64,000 nucleotides of DNA from Luzula sylvatica (lineage: Eukaryota > Streptophyta > Magnoliopsida > Poales > Juncaceae). Position 1 is the stretch's first letter. Each line of letters opens with the position of its first letter. Where the stretch lies: positions 434,001-498,000 of the forward strand of contig CAMPEJ010000006.1 in the NCBI GenBank assembly GCA_946800325.1, read 5' to 3'. Positions 14,871 through 29,154 of this stretch are shown piece by piece. A program made the translations under genes and the position numbers. The notes under the pieces were generated by a model, which was not told the origin of the DNA, searched no databases, and saw only the letters and a program-made list of their open reading frames with translations.

Positions 14871-17800
14871 TGCTTTGGGGAGTTCAAATAACGTATTTTG
14901 AGATCATTTGAATCGTATCTTTTACTACATAACATTTCACCAAAATTTACAAACACTAAGAAAGTTTGTTTTTCGATTCAAAACAATCTGTTTATGCTTT
15001 GGGGAGTTCAAATAACGTATATTGAGATCATTTGAATCGTATCTTTTACCACATAACATTTCACCAAAATTTACAAACACTAAGAAAGTTTGTTTTTCGA
15101 TTCAAAACAATCTGTTTATGCTTTGGGGAGTTCAAATAACGTATATTGAGATCATTGGAATCGTATCTTTTACTACATAACATTTCACCAAAATTTACAA
15201 ACACTAAGAAAGTTTGTTTTTCGATTCAAAACAATCTGTTTATGCTTTGGGGAGTTCAAATAACGTATTTTGAGATCATTTGAATCGTATCTTTTACTAC
15301 ATAACATTTCACCAAAATTTACAAACACTAAGAAAGTTTGTTTTTCGATTCAAAACAATCTGTTTGTGCTTTGGGGAGTTCAAATAACGTATTTTGAGAT
15401 CATTGGAATCGTATCTTTTACTACATAACATTTCACCAAAATTTACAAACACTAAGAAAGTTTGTTTTTCGATTCAAAACAATCTGTTTATGCTTTGGGG
15501 AGTTCAAATAACGTATTTTGAGATCATTTGAATCGTATCTTTTACTACATAACATTTCACCAAAATTTACAAACACTAAGAAAGTTTGTTTTTCGATTCA
15601 AAACAATCTGTTTCTGCTTTGGGGAGTTCAAATAATGTATTTTGAGATCATTTGAATCGTATCTTTTACCACATAACATTTCACCAAAATTTACAAACAC
15701 TAAGAAAGTTTGTTTTTCGATTCAAAACAATCTGTTTATGCTTTGGGGATTTCAAATAACGTATTTTGAGATCATTTGAATCGTATCTTTTACTACATAA
15801 CATTTCACCAAAATTTACAAACACTAAGAAAGTTTGTTTTTCGATTCAAAACAATCTGTTTATGCTTTGGGGATTTCAAATAACGTATTTTGAGATCATT
15901 TGAATCGTATCTTTTACCACATAACATTTCACCAAAATTTACAAACACTAAGAAAGTTTAATTTTCGATTCAAAACAATCTATTTATGCTTTGGGGAGTT
16001 CAAATAACGTATTTTGAGATCATTTGAATCGTATCTTTTACTACATAACATTTCACCAAAATTTACAAACACTAAGAAAGTTTGTTTTTCGAATCAAAAC
16101 AATTTGTTTATTCTTTGGGGAGTTCAAATAACATATTTGTAGATCATTCGAATCGTATCTTTTACCACATAACATTTCACCAAAATTTACAAACACTAAG
16201 AAATTTTGTTTTTCGATTCAAAACAATCTGTTTGTGCTTTGGGGAGTTCAAATAACGTATTTTGAGATCATTTGAATCGTATCTTTTACTACATAACATT
16301 TCACCAAAATTTACAAACACTAAGAAAGTTTGTTTTTCGAATCAAAACAATTTGTTTATGCTTTGGGGAGTTCAAATAACATATTTGTAGATCATTCGAA
16401 TCGTATCTTTTACCACATAACATTTCACCAAAATTTACAAACACTAAGAAAGTTTGTTTTTCGATTCAAAACAATCTGTTTGTGCTTTGGGGAGTTCAAA
16501 TAACGTATTTTGAGATCATTTGAATCGTATCTTTTACTACATAACATTTCACCAAAATTTACAAACACTAAGAAAGTTTGTTTTTCGATTCAAAACAATA
16601 TGTTTGTGCTTTGGGGAGTTCAAATAACGTATTTTGAGATCATTTGAATCGTATCTTTTACTACATAACATTTCACCAAAATTTACAAACACTAAGAAAG
16701 TTTGTTTTTCGATTCAAAACAATCTGTTTATGCTTTGGGGAGTTCAAATAACGTATTTTGAGATCATTTGAATCGTATCTTTTACTACATAACATTTCAC
16801 CAAAATTTACAAACACTAAGAAAGTTTGTTTTTCGATTCAAAACAATCTGTTTCTGCTTTGGGGAGTTCAAATAATGTATTTTGAGATCATTTGAATCGT
16901 ATCTTTTACCACATAACATTTCACCAAAATTTACAAACACTAAGAAAGTTTGTTTTTCGATTCAAAACAATCTGTTTATGCTTTGGGGATTTCAAATAAC
17001 GTATTTTGAGATCATTTGAATCGTATCTTTTACTACATAACATTTCACCAAAATTTACAAACACTAAGAAAGTTTGTTTTTCGATTCAAAACAATCTGTG
17101 TATGCTTTGGGGATTTCAAATAACGTATTTTGAGATCATTTGAATCGTATCTTTTACCACATAACATTTCACCAAAATTTACAAACACTAAGAAAGTTTA
17201 ATTTTCGATTCAAAACAATCTGTTTATGCTTTGGGGAGTTCAAATAACGTATTTTGAGATCATTTGAATCGTATCTTTTACTACATAACATTTCACCAAA
17301 ATTTACAAACACTAAGAAAGTTTGTTTTTCGAATCAAAACAATTTGTTTATGCTTTGGGGAGTTCAAATAACATATTTGTAGATCATTCGAATCGTATCT
17401 TTTACCACATAACATTTCACCAAAATTTACAAACACTAAGAAAGTTTGTTTTTCGATTCAAAACAATCTGTTTGTGCTTTGGGGAGTTCAAATAATGTAT
17501 TTTGAGATCATTTGAATCGTATCTTTTACTACATAACATTTCACCAAAATTTACAAACACTAAGAAAGTTTGTTTTTCGATTCAAAACAATCTGTTTATG
17601 CTTTGGGGAGTTCAAATAACGTATTTTGAGATCATTGGAATCGTATCTTTTACCACATAACATTTCACAAAAATTTACAAACACTAAGAAAGTTTGTTTT
17701 TCGATTCAAAACAATTTGTTTATGCTTTGGGGAGTTCAAATAACGTATTTAGAGATCATTTCAATCGTATCTTTTACCACATAACATTTCACCAAAATTT

Positions 17801-17893
17801 ACAAACACTAAGAAAGTTTGTTTTTCGATTCAAAACAATCTGTTTATGCTTTGGGGAGTTCAAATAACGTATTTTGAGATCATTTGAATCGTA

Positions 17894-20800
17894 TGTTTTA
17901 CGACATAACATTTCACCAAAATTTACAAACACTAAGAAAGTTTGTTTTTCGATTCAAAACAATTTGTCTATGCTTTGGGGAGTTCAAATAACATATTTTT
18001 AGATCATTCAAATCGTATCTTTTACCACATAACATTTCACCAAAATTTACAAAAACTAAGAAAGTTTGTTTTTCGATTCAAAACAATCTGTTTATGCTTT
18101 GGGGAGTTCAAATAACGTATTTTGAGATCATTTGAATCGTATCTTTTACTACATAACATTTCACCAAAATTTACAAACACTAAGAAAGTTTGTTTTTCGA
18201 TTCAAAACAATCTGTTTATGCTTTGGGGAGTTCAAATAACGTATATTGAGATCATTTGAATCGTATCTTTTACCACATAACATTTCACCAAAATTTACAA
18301 ACACTAAGAAAGTTTGTTTTTCGATTCAAAACAATCTGTTTATGCTTTGGGGAGTTCAAATAACGTATTTTGAGATCATTTGAATCGTATCTTTTACCAC
18401 ATAACATTTCACCAAAATTTACAAACACTAAGAAAGTTTGTTTTTCGATTCAAAACAATCTGTTTATGCTTTGGGGAGTTCAAATAACGTATTTTGAGAT
18501 CATTGGAATCGTATCTTTTACTACATAACATTTCACCAAAATTTACAAACACTAAGAAAGTGTGTTTTTCGATTCAAAACAATCTGTTTATGCTTTGGGG
18601 AGTTCAAATAACTTATTTTGAGATCATTTGAATCGTATCTTTTACCACATAACATTTCACCAAACTTTACAAACACTAAGAAAGTTTGTTTTTCGATTCA
18701 AAACAATGTGTTTATGCTTTGGGGATTTCAAATAACGTATTTTGAGATCATTTGAATCGTATCTTTTACCACATAACATTTCACCAAAATTTACAAACAC
18801 TAAGAAAGTTTAAATTTCGATTCAAAACAATCTGTTTATGCTTTGGTGAGTTCAAATAAAGTATTTGTAGATCATTCGAATCGTATCTTTTACCACATAA
18901 CATTTCACCAAAATTTACAAACACTAAGAAAGTTTGTTTTTCGATTCAAAACAATCTGTTTATGCTTTGGGGAGTTCAAATAACGTATTTTGAGATCATT
19001 GGAATCGTATCTTTTACTACATAACATTTCACCAAAATTTACAAACACTAAGAAAGTTTGTTTTTCGATTCAAAACAATCTGTTTATGCTTTGGGGAGTT
19101 CAAATAACGTATTTTGAGATCATTTGAATCGTATCTTTTACTACATAACATTTCACCAAAATTTACAAACACTAAGAAAGTTTGTTTTTCGATTCAAAAC
19201 AATCTGTTTCTGCTTTGGGGAGTTCAAATAATGTATTTTGAGATCATTTGAATCGTATCTTTTACCACATAACATTTCACCAAAATTTACAAACACTAAG
19301 AAAGTTTGTTTTTCGATTCAAAACAATCTGTTTATGCTTTGGGGATTTCAAATAACGTATTTTGAGATCATTTGAATCGTATCTTTTACTACATAACATT
19401 TCACCAAAATTTACAAACACTAAGAAAGTTTGTTTTTCGATTCAAAACAATGTGTCTATGCTTTGGGGAGTTCAAATAACATATTTTTAGATTATTCGAA
19501 TCATATCTTTTACCACATAACATTTCACCAAAATTTACAAACACAAAGAAAGTTTGTTTTTCGATTCAAAACAATCTGTTTATGCTTTGGGGAGTTCAAA
19601 TAACGTATTTTGAGATCATTTGAATCGTATCTTTTACCACATAATATTTTTAAAAATTTACAAACACTAAGAAAGTTTGTTTTTCGATTCAAAACAATCT
19701 GTTTATGCTTTGGGGAGTTCAAATAACGTATATTGAGATCATTGGAATCGTATCTTTTACTACATAACATTTCACCAAAATTTACAAACACTAAGAAAGT
19801 TTGTTTTTCGATTCAAAACAATCTGTTTATGCTTTGGGGAGTTCAAATAACGTATTTTGAGATCATTTGAATCGTATCTTTTACTACATAACATTTCACC
19901 AAAATTTACAAACACTAAGAAAGTTTGTTTTTCGATTCAAAACAATCTGTTTCTGCTTTGGGGAGTTCAAATAATGTATTTTGAGATCATTTGAATCGTA
20001 TCTTTTACCACATAACATTTCACCAAAATTTACAAACACTAAGAAAGTTTGTTTTTCAATTCAAAACAATCTGTTTATGCTTTGGGGATTTCAAATAAAG
20101 TATTTTGAGATCATTTGAATCGTATCTTTTACTACATAACATTTCACCAAAATTTACAAACACTAAGAAAGTTTGTTTTTCGATTCAAAACAATCTGTTT
20201 ATGCTTTGGGGATTTCTAATAACGTATTTTGAGATCATTTGAATCGTATCTTTTACCACATAACATTTCACCAAAATTTACAAACACTAAGAAAGTTTAA
20301 TTTTCGATTCAAAACAATCTGTTTATGCTTTGGGGAGTTCAAATAACGTATTTTGAGATCATTTGAATCGTATCTTTTACTACATAACATTTCACCAAAA
20401 TTTACAAACACTAAGAAAGTTTGTTTTTCGAATCAAAACAATTTGTTTATGCTTTGGGGAGTTCAAATAACATATTTGTAGATCATTCGAATCGTATCTT
20501 TTACCACATAACATTTCACCAAAATTTACAAACACTAAGAAAGTTTGTTTTTCGATTCAAAACAATCTGTTTGTGCTTTGGGGAGTTCAAATAACGTATT
20601 TTGAGATCATTTGAATCGTATCTTTTACTACATAACATTTCACCAAAATTTACGAACACTAAGAAAGTTTGTTTTTCGATTCAAAACAATCTGTTTATGC
20701 TTTGGGGAGTTCAAATAACGTATTTTGAGATCATTGGAATCGTATCTTTTACCACATAACATTTCACAAAAATTTACAAACACTAAGAAAGTTTGTTTTT

Positions 20801-23800
20801 CGATTCAAAACAATTTGTTTATGCTTTGGGGAGTTCAAATAACGTATTTAGAGATCATTTGAATCGTATCTTTTACCACATAACATTTCACCAAAATTTA
20901 CAAACACTAAGAAAGTTTGTTTTTCGATTCAAAACAATCTGTTTATGCTTTGGGGAGTTCAAATAACGTATTTTGAGATCATTTGAATCGTATGTTTTAC
21001 TACATAACATTTCACCAAAATTTACAAACACTAAGAAAGTTTGTTTTTCGATTCAAAACAATTTGTCTATGCTTTGGGGAGTTCAAATAACATATTTTTA
21101 GATCATTCAAATCGTATCTTTTACCACATAACATTTCACCAAAATTTACAAACACTAAGAAAGTTTGTTTTTCGATTCAAAACAATCTGTTTATGCTTTG
21201 GGGAGTTCAAATAACGTATTTTGAGATCATTTGAATCGTATCTTTTACTACGTAACATTTCACCAAAATTTACAAACACTAAGAAAGTTTGTTTTTCGAT
21301 TCAAAACAATATGTTTATGCTTTGGGGAGTTCAAATAACGTATATTGAGATCATTTGAATCGTATCTTTTACCACATAACATTTCACCAAAATTTACAAA
21401 CACTAAGAAAGTTTGTTTTTCGATTCAAAACAATCTGTTTATGCTTTGGGGAGTTCAAATAACGTATTTTGAGATCATTTGAATCGTATCTTTTACCACA
21501 TAACATTTCACCAAAATTTACAAACACTAAGAAAGTTTGTTTTTCGATTCAAAACAATCTGTTTATGCTTTGGGGAGTTCAAATAACGTATTTTGAGATC
21601 ATTGGAATCGTATCTTTTACTACATAACATTTCACCAAAATTTACAAACACTAAGAAAGTGTGTTTTTCGATTCAAAACAATCTATTTATGCTTTGGGGA
21701 GTTCAAATAACTTATTTTGAAATCATTTGAATCGTATCTTTTACCACATTACATTTCACCAAACTTTACAAACACTAAGAAAGTTTGTTTTTCGATTCAA
21801 AACAATCTGTTTATGCTTTGGGGATTTCAAATAACGTATTTTGAGATCATTTGAATCGTATCTTTTACCACATAACATTTCACCAAAATTTACAAACACT
21901 AAGAAAGTTTAAATTTCGATTCAAAACAATCTGTTTATGCTTTGGGGAGTTCAAATAAAGTATTTGTAGATCATTCGAATCGTATCTTTTACCACATAAC
22001 ATTTCACCAAAATTTACAAACACTAAGAAAGTTTGTTTTTCGATTCAAAACAATCTGTTTATGCTTTGGGGAGTTCAAATAACGTATTTTGAGATCATTG
22101 GAATCGTATCTTTTACTACATAACATTTCACCAAAATTTACAAACACTAAGAAAGTTTGTTTTTCGATTCAAAACAATCTGTTTATGCTTTGGGGAGTAC
22201 AAATAACGTATTTTGAGATCATTTGAATCGTATCTTTTACTACATAACATTTCACCAAAATTTACAAACACTAAGAAAGTTTGTTTTTCGATTCAAAACA
22301 ATCTGTTTCTGCTTTGGGGAGTTCAAATAATGTATTTTGAGATCATTTGAATCGTATCTTTTACCACATAACATTTCACCAAAATTTACAAACACTAAGA
22401 AAGTTTGTTTTTCGATTCAAAACAATATGTTTATGCTTTGGGGATTTCAAATAACGTATTTTGAGATCATTTGAATCGTATCTTTTACTACATAACATTT
22501 CACCAAAATTTACAAACACTAAGAAAGTTTGTTTTTCGATTCAAAACAATGTGTCTATGCTTTGGGGAGTTCAAATAACATATTTTTAGATTATTCGAAT
22601 CGTATCTTTCACCACATAACATTTCACCAAAATTTACAAACACAAAGAAAGTTTGTTTTTCGATTCAAAACAATCTGTTTATGCTTTGGGGAGTTCAAAT
22701 AACGTATTTTGAGATCATTTGAATCGTATGTTTTACGACATAACATTTCACCAAAATTTACAAACACTAAGAAAGTTTGTTTTTCGATTCAAAACAATTT
22801 GTCTATGCTTTGGGGAGTTCAAATAACATATTTTTAGATCATTCAAATCGTATCTTTTACCACATAACATTTCACCAAAATTTACAAAAACTAAGAAAGT
22901 TTTTTTTTCGATTCAAAACAATCTGTTTATGCTTTGGGGAGTTCAAATAACGTATTTTGAGATCATTTGAATCGTATCTTTTACTACGTAACATTTCACC
23001 AAAATTTACAAACACTAAGAAAGTTTGTTTTTCGATTAAAAACAATCTGTTTATGCTTTGGGGAGTTCAAATAACGTATATTGAGATCATTTGAATCGTA
23101 TCTTTTACCACATAACATTTCACCAAAATTTACAAACACTAAGAAAGTTTGTTTTTCGATTCAAAACAATCTGTTTATGCTTTGGGGAGTTCAAATAACG
23201 TATTTTGAGATCGTTTGAATCGTATCTTTTACCACATAACATTTCACCAAAATTTACAAACACTAAGAAAGTTTGTTTTTCGATTCAAAACAATCTGTTT
23301 ATGCTTTGGGGAGTTCAAATAACGTATTTTGAGATCATTGGAATCGTATCTTTTACTACATAACATTTCACCAAAATTTACAAACACTAAGAAAGTGTGT
23401 TTTTCGATTCAAAACAATCTGTTTATGCTTTGGGGAGTTCAAATAACTTATTTTGAGATCATTTGAATCGTATCTTTTACCACATAACATTTCACCAAAC
23501 TTTACAAACACTAAGAAAGTTTGTTTTTCGATTCAAAACAATCTGTTTATGCTTTGGGGATTTCAAATAACGTATTTTGAGATCATTTGAATCGTATCTT
23601 TTACCACATAACATTTCACCAAAATTTACAAACACTAAGAAAGTTTAAATTTCGATTCAAAACAATCTGTTTATGCTTTGGTGAGTTCAAATAAAGTATT
23701 TGTAGATCATTCGAATCGTATCTTTTACCACATAACATTTCACCAAAATTTACAAACACTAAGAAAGTTTGTTTTTCGATTCAAAACAATCTGTTTATGC

Positions 23801-26800
23801 TTTGGGGAGTTCAAATAACGTATTTTGAGATCATTGGAATCGTATCTTTTACTACATAACATTTCACCAAAATTTACAAACACTAAGAAAGTTTGTTTTT
23901 CGATTCAAAACAATCTGTTTATGCTTTGGGGAGTTCAAATAACGTATTTTGAGATCATTTGAATCGTATCTTTTACTACATAACATTTCACCAAAATTTA
24001 CAAACACTAAGAAAGTTTGTTTTTCGATTCAAAACAATCTGTTTCTGCTTTGGGGAGTTCAAATAATGTATTTTGAGATCATTTGAATCGTATCTTTTAC
24101 CACATAACATTTCACCAAAATTTACAAACACTAAGAAAGTTTGTTTTTCGATTCAAAACAATCTGTTTATGCTTTGAGGATTTCAAATAACGTATTTTGA
24201 GATCATTTGAATCGTATCTTTTACTACATAACATTTCACCAAAATTTACAAACACTAAGAAAGTTTGTTTTTCGATTCAAAACAATGTGTCTATGCTTTG
24301 GGGAGTTCAAATAACATATTTTTAGATTATTCGAATCGTATCTTTTACCACATAACATTTCACCAAAATTTACAAACACAAAGAAAGTTTGTTTTTCGAT
24401 TCAAAACAATCTGTTTATGCTTTGGGGAGTTCAAATAACGTATTTTGAGATCATTTGAATCGTATCTTTTACCACATAATATTTTTAAAAATTTACAAAC
24501 ACTAAGAAAGTTTGTTTTTCGATTCAAAACAATCTGTTTATGCTTTGGGGAGTTCAAATAACGTATATTGAGATCATTGGAATCGTATCTTTTACTACAT
24601 AACATTTCACCAAAATTTACAAACACTAAGAAAGTTTGTTTTTCGATTCAAAACAATCTGTTTATGCTTTGGGGAGTTCAAATAACGTATTTTGAGATCA
24701 TTTGAATCGTATCTTTTACTACATAACATTTCACCAAAATTTACAAACACTAAGAAAGTTTGTTTTTCGATTCAAAACAATCTGTTTCTGCTTTGGGGAG
24801 TTCAAATAATGTATTTTGAGATCATTTGAATCGTATCTTTTACCACATAACATTTCACCAAAATTTACAAACACTAAGAAAGTTTGTTTTTCGATTCAAA
24901 ACAATCTGTTTATGCTTTGGGGATTTCAAATAAAGTATTTTGAGATCATTTGAATCGTATCTTTTACTACATAACATTTCACCAAAATTTACAAACACTA
25001 AGAAAGTTTGTTTTTCGATTCAAAACAATCTGTTTATGCTTTGGGGATTTCTAATAACGTATTTTGAGATCATTTGAATCGTATCTTTTACCACATAACA
25101 TTTCACCAAAATTTACAAACACTAAGAAAGTTTAATTTTCGATTCAAAACAATCTGTTTATGCTTTGGGGAGTTCAAATAACGTATTTTGAGATCATTTG
25201 AATCGTATCTTTTACTACATAACATTTCACCAAAATTTACAAACACTAAGAAAGTTTGTTTTTCGAATCAAAACAATTTGTTTATGCTTTGGGGAGTTCA
25301 AATAACATATTTGTAGATCATTCGAATCGTATCTTTTACCACATAACATTTCACCAAAATTTACAAACACTAAGAAAGTTTGTTTTTCGATTCAAAACAA
25401 TCTGTTTGTGCTTTGGGGAGTTCAAATAACGTATTTTGAGATCATTTGAATCGTATCTTTTACTACATAACATTTCACCAAAATTTACAAACACTAAGAA
25501 AGTTTGTTTTTCGATTCAAAACAATCTGTTTATGCTTTGGGGAGTTCAAATAACGTATTTTGAGATCATTGGAATCGTATCTTTTACCACATAACATTTC
25601 ACAAAAATTTACAAACACTAAGAAAGTTTGTTTTTCGATTCAAAACAATTTGTTTATGCTTTGGGGAGTTCAAATAACGTATTTAGAGATCATTTGAATC
25701 GTATCTTTTACCACATAACATTTCACCAAAATTTACAAACACTAAGAAAGTTTGTTTTTCGATTCAAAACAATCTGTTTATGCTTTGGGGAGTTCAAATA
25801 ACGTATTTTGAGATCATTTGAATCGTATGTTTTACTACATAACATTTCACCAAAATTTACAAACACTAAGAAAGTTTGTTTTTCGATTCAAAACAATTTG
25901 TCTATGCTTTGGGGAGTTCAAATAACATATTTTTAGATCATTCAAATCGTATCTTTTACCACATAACATTTCACCAAAATTTACAAACACTAAGAAAGTT
26001 TGTTTTTCGATTCAAAACAATCTGTTTATGCTTTGGGGAGTTCAAATAACGTATTTTGAGATCATTTGAATCGTATCTTTTACTACGTAACATTTCACCA
26101 AAATTTACAAACACTAAGAAAGTTTGTTTTTCGATTCAAAACAATCTGTTTATGCTTTGGGGAGTTCAAATAACGTATATTGAGATCATTTGAATCGTAT
26201 CTTTTACCACATAACATTTCACCAAAATTTACAAACACTAAGAAAGTTTGTTTTTCGATTCAAAACAATCTGTTTATGCTTTGGGGAGTTCAAATAACGT
26301 ATTTTGAGATCATTTGAATCGTATCTTTTACCACATAACATTTCACCAAAATTTACAAACACTAAGAAAGTTTGTTTTTCGATTCAAAACAATCTGTTTA
26401 TGCTTTGGGGAGTTCAAATAACGTATTTTGAGATCATTGGAATCGTATCTTTTACTACATAACATTTCACCAAAATTTACAAACACTAAGAAAGTGTGTT
26501 TTTCGATTCAAAACAATCTGTTTATGCTTTGGGGAGTTCAAATAACTTATTTTGAGATCATTTGAATCGTATCTTTTACCACATTACATTTCACCAAACT
26601 TTACAAACACTAAGAAAGTTTGTTTTTCGATTCAAAACAATCTGTTTATGCTTTGGGGATTTCAAATAACGTATTTTGAGATCATTTGAATCGCATCTTT
26701 TACCACATAACATTTCACCAAAATTTACAAACACTAAGAAAGTTTAAATTTCGATTCAAAACAATCTGTTTATGCTTTGGGGAGTTCAAATAAAGTATTT

Positions 26801-27563
26801 GTAGATCATTCGAATCGTATCTTTTACCACATAACATTTCACCAAAATTTACAAACACTAAGAAAGTTTGTTTTTCGATTCAAAACAATCTGTTTATGCT
26901 TTGGGGAGTTCAAATAACGTATTTTGAGATCATTGGAATCGTATCTTTTACTACATAACATTTCACCAAAATTTACAAACACTAAGAAAGTTTGTTTTTC
27001 GATTCAAAACAATCTGTTTATGCTTTGGGGAGTACAAATAACGTATTTTGAGATCATTTGAATCGTATCTTTTACTACATAACATTTCACCAAAATTTAC
27101 AAACACTAAGAAAGTTTGTTTTTCGATTCAAAACAATCTGTTTCTGCTTTGGGGAGTTCAAATAATGTATTTTGAGATCATTTGAATCGTATCTTTTACC
27201 ACATAACATTTCACCAAAATTTACAAACACTATGAAAGTTTGTTTTTCGATTCAAAACAATATGTTTATGCTTTGGGGATTTCAAATAACGTATTTTGAG
27301 ATCATTTGAATCGTATCTTTTACTACATAACATTTCACCAAAATTTACAAACACTAAGAAAGTTTGTTTTTCGATTCAAAACAATGTGTCTATGCTTTGG
27401 GGAGTTCAAATAACATATTTTTGGATTATTCGAATCGTATCTTTCACCACATAACATTTCACCAAAATTTACAAACACAAAGAAAGTTTGTTTTTCGATT
27501 CAAAACAATCTGTTTATGCTTTGGGGAGTTCAAATAACGTATTTTGAGATCATTTGAATCGTA
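17894..27563. repeat. Large tandem duplication, unit 4835 bp (39 monomers)
   Basis: Two near-identical blocks lie directly next to each other, about 17894-22728 and 22729-27563. The offset of 4835 holds for many rare marks: TTTTACGACATAAC (17901/22736), GGTGAGTTC (about 18846/23681), the one-base-short monomer with ATAATATTTTTAAAAATT (near 19641/24476), GATTTCTAATAAC (20211/25046), CACATTACATTTC (about 21748/26583) and GGAGTACAAATAAC (about 22196/27031). The unit is 38 monomers of 124 bp plus one of 123 bp. Scattered single-base differences separate the copies, so it is a recent but not brand-new event. Confidence 0.9.
19525..19791. repeat. 123-bp satellite monomer variant and its neighbours (copy 1)
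   Basis: One monomer here has ATAATATTTTTAAAAATTT in place of ATAACATTTCACCAAAATTT, a net loss of one base (about 19641-19660). Because 123 is divisible by three, adjacent monomers share a frame and an 88-codon minus-strand ORF with a repeated peptide appears. It recurs at 24360-24626 through the 4835-bp duplication. Not a gene. Confidence 0.85.
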
Positions 27564-28141
27564 TCTTTTACTACATAACATTTCACCAAAATTTACAAAC
27601 ACTAAGAAAGTTTGTTTTTCGATTCAAAACAATCTGTTTATGCTTTGGGGAGTTCAAATAACGTATATTGAGATCATTTGAATCGTATCTTTTACCACAT
27701 AACATTTCACCAAAATTTACAAACACTAAGAAAGTTTGTTTTTCGATTCAAAACAATCTGTTTATGCTTTGGGGAGTTCAAATAACGTATATTGAGATCA
27801 TTGGAATCGTATCTTTTACTACATAACATTTCACCAAAATTTACAAACACTAAGAAAGTTTGTTTTTCGATTCAAAACAATCTGTTTATGCTTTGGGGAG
27901 TTCAAATAACGTATTTTGAGATCATTTGAATCGTATCTTTTACTACATAACATTTCACCAAAATTTACAAACACTAAGAAAGTTTGTTTTTCGATTCAAA
28001 ACAATCTGTTTCTGCTTTGGGGAGTTCAAATAATGTATTTTGAGATCATTTGAATCGTATCTTTTACCACATAACATTTCACCAAAATTTACAAACACTA
28101 AGAAAGTTTGTTTTTCGATTCAAAACAATCTGTTTATGCTT

Positions 28142-28520
28142 TGGGGATTTCAAATAACGTATTTTGAGATCATTTGAATCGTATCTTTTACTACATAACA
28201 TTTCACCAAAATTTACAAACACTAAGAAAGTTTGTTTTTCGATTCAAAACAATCTGTTTATGCTTTGGGGATTTCAAATAACGTATTTTGAGATCATTTG
28301 AATCGTATCTTTTACTACATAACATTTCACCAAAATTTACAAACACTAAGAAAGTTTGTTTTTCGATTCAAAACAATCTGTTTATGCTTTGGGGATTTCA
28401 AATAACGTATTTTGAGATCATTTGAATCGTATCTTTTACTACATAACATTTCACCAAAATTTACAAACACTAAGAAAGTTTGTTTTTCGATTCAAAACAA
28501 TCTGTTTATGCTTTGGGGAT
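28142..28520. repeat. Homogeneous run of GGATTTC-type monomers
   Basis: Several successive monomers are nearly identical (GGATTTC start, TACTAC, TTTATGC), with GGATTTC seen at about 28144, 28268, 28392 and 28516. The same kind of run recurs near 38930-39180, 42770-43150, 44010-44260, 45990-46370, 51690-51950 and 53670-54050, so monomer-by-monomer amplification coexists with the HOR. Confidence 0.75.
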
Positions 28521-29149
28521 TTCAAATAACGTATTTTGAGATCATTTGAATCGTATCTTTTACCACATAACATTTCACCAAAATTTACAAACACTAAGAA
28601 AGTTTAATTTTCGATTCAAAACAATCTGTTTATGCTTTGGGGAGTTCAAATAACGTATTTTGAGATCATTTGAATCGTATCTTTTACTACATAACATTTC
28701 ACCAAAATTTACAAACACTAAGAAAGTCTGTTTTTCGAATCAAAACAATTTGTTTATGCTTTGGGGAGTTCAAATAACATATTTGTAGATCATTCGAATC
28801 GTATCTTTTACCACATAACATTTCACCAAAATATACAAACACTAAGAAAGTTTGTTTTTCGATTCAAAACAATCTGTTTGTGCTTTGGGGAGTTCAAATA
28901 ACGTATTTTGAGATCATTTGAATCGTATCTTTTACTACATAACATTTCACCAAAATTTACAAACACTAAGAAAGTTTGTTTTTCGATTCAAAACAATCTG
29001 TTTCTGCTTTGGGGAGTTCAAATAATGTATTTTGAGATCATTTGAATCGTATCTTTTACCACATAACATTTCACCAAAATTTACAAACACTAAGAAAGTT
29101 TGTTTTTCGATTCAAAACAATCTGTTTATGCTTTGGGGATTTCAAATAA

Positions 29150-29154
29150 CGTAT
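29150..29154. other. Target-site duplication, left copy (CGTAT)
   Basis: CGTAT of a satellite monomer directly precedes the TGATGAAC terminus of LTR A. The same five bases follow LTR C. They are monomer positions 12-16, and removing the element with one copy restores a regular 124-bp monomer. Confidence 0.93.

Larger units (their letters stand above)
1..29154. repeat. Left satellite block, 124-bp monomer tandem array
   Basis: The left block is a continuous head-to-tail array of a 124-bp monomer, phased at 1, 125, 249, 373, 497 and so on, about 235 copies. My consensus has 36 G or C in 124 (about 29% GC). Most monomers differ by a few substitutions. Recurrent variant marks include GATCATTGG, ATTTAGAG, GTATGTTTTAC, ACATATTTTTAG, GTATATTGAG, AAAGTGTG, CAAACTTTAC, GTTTAAATTTC, AAAGTATTTGTAG and GGATTTC. 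They recur in the same order, which shows higher-order organisation. The block contains no credible gene. The array stops abruptly at a retrotransposon LTR and resumes in register on the far side. A centromeric or pericentromeric location is plausible for such an array but is inference. Confidence 0.98.

Noticed and set aside
19525..19791. 88-codon minus-strand ORF repeated at 24360-24626, and similar ORFs at 39852, 44810 and 52494
   Set aside because: These are translations of satellite monomers that stay open only because a 123-bp monomer keeps the frame. The peptide is just the monomer read twice.
1..29154. CRISPR-like array
   Set aside because: Whole 124-bp units repeat without unique spacers; this is a eukaryotic satellite.
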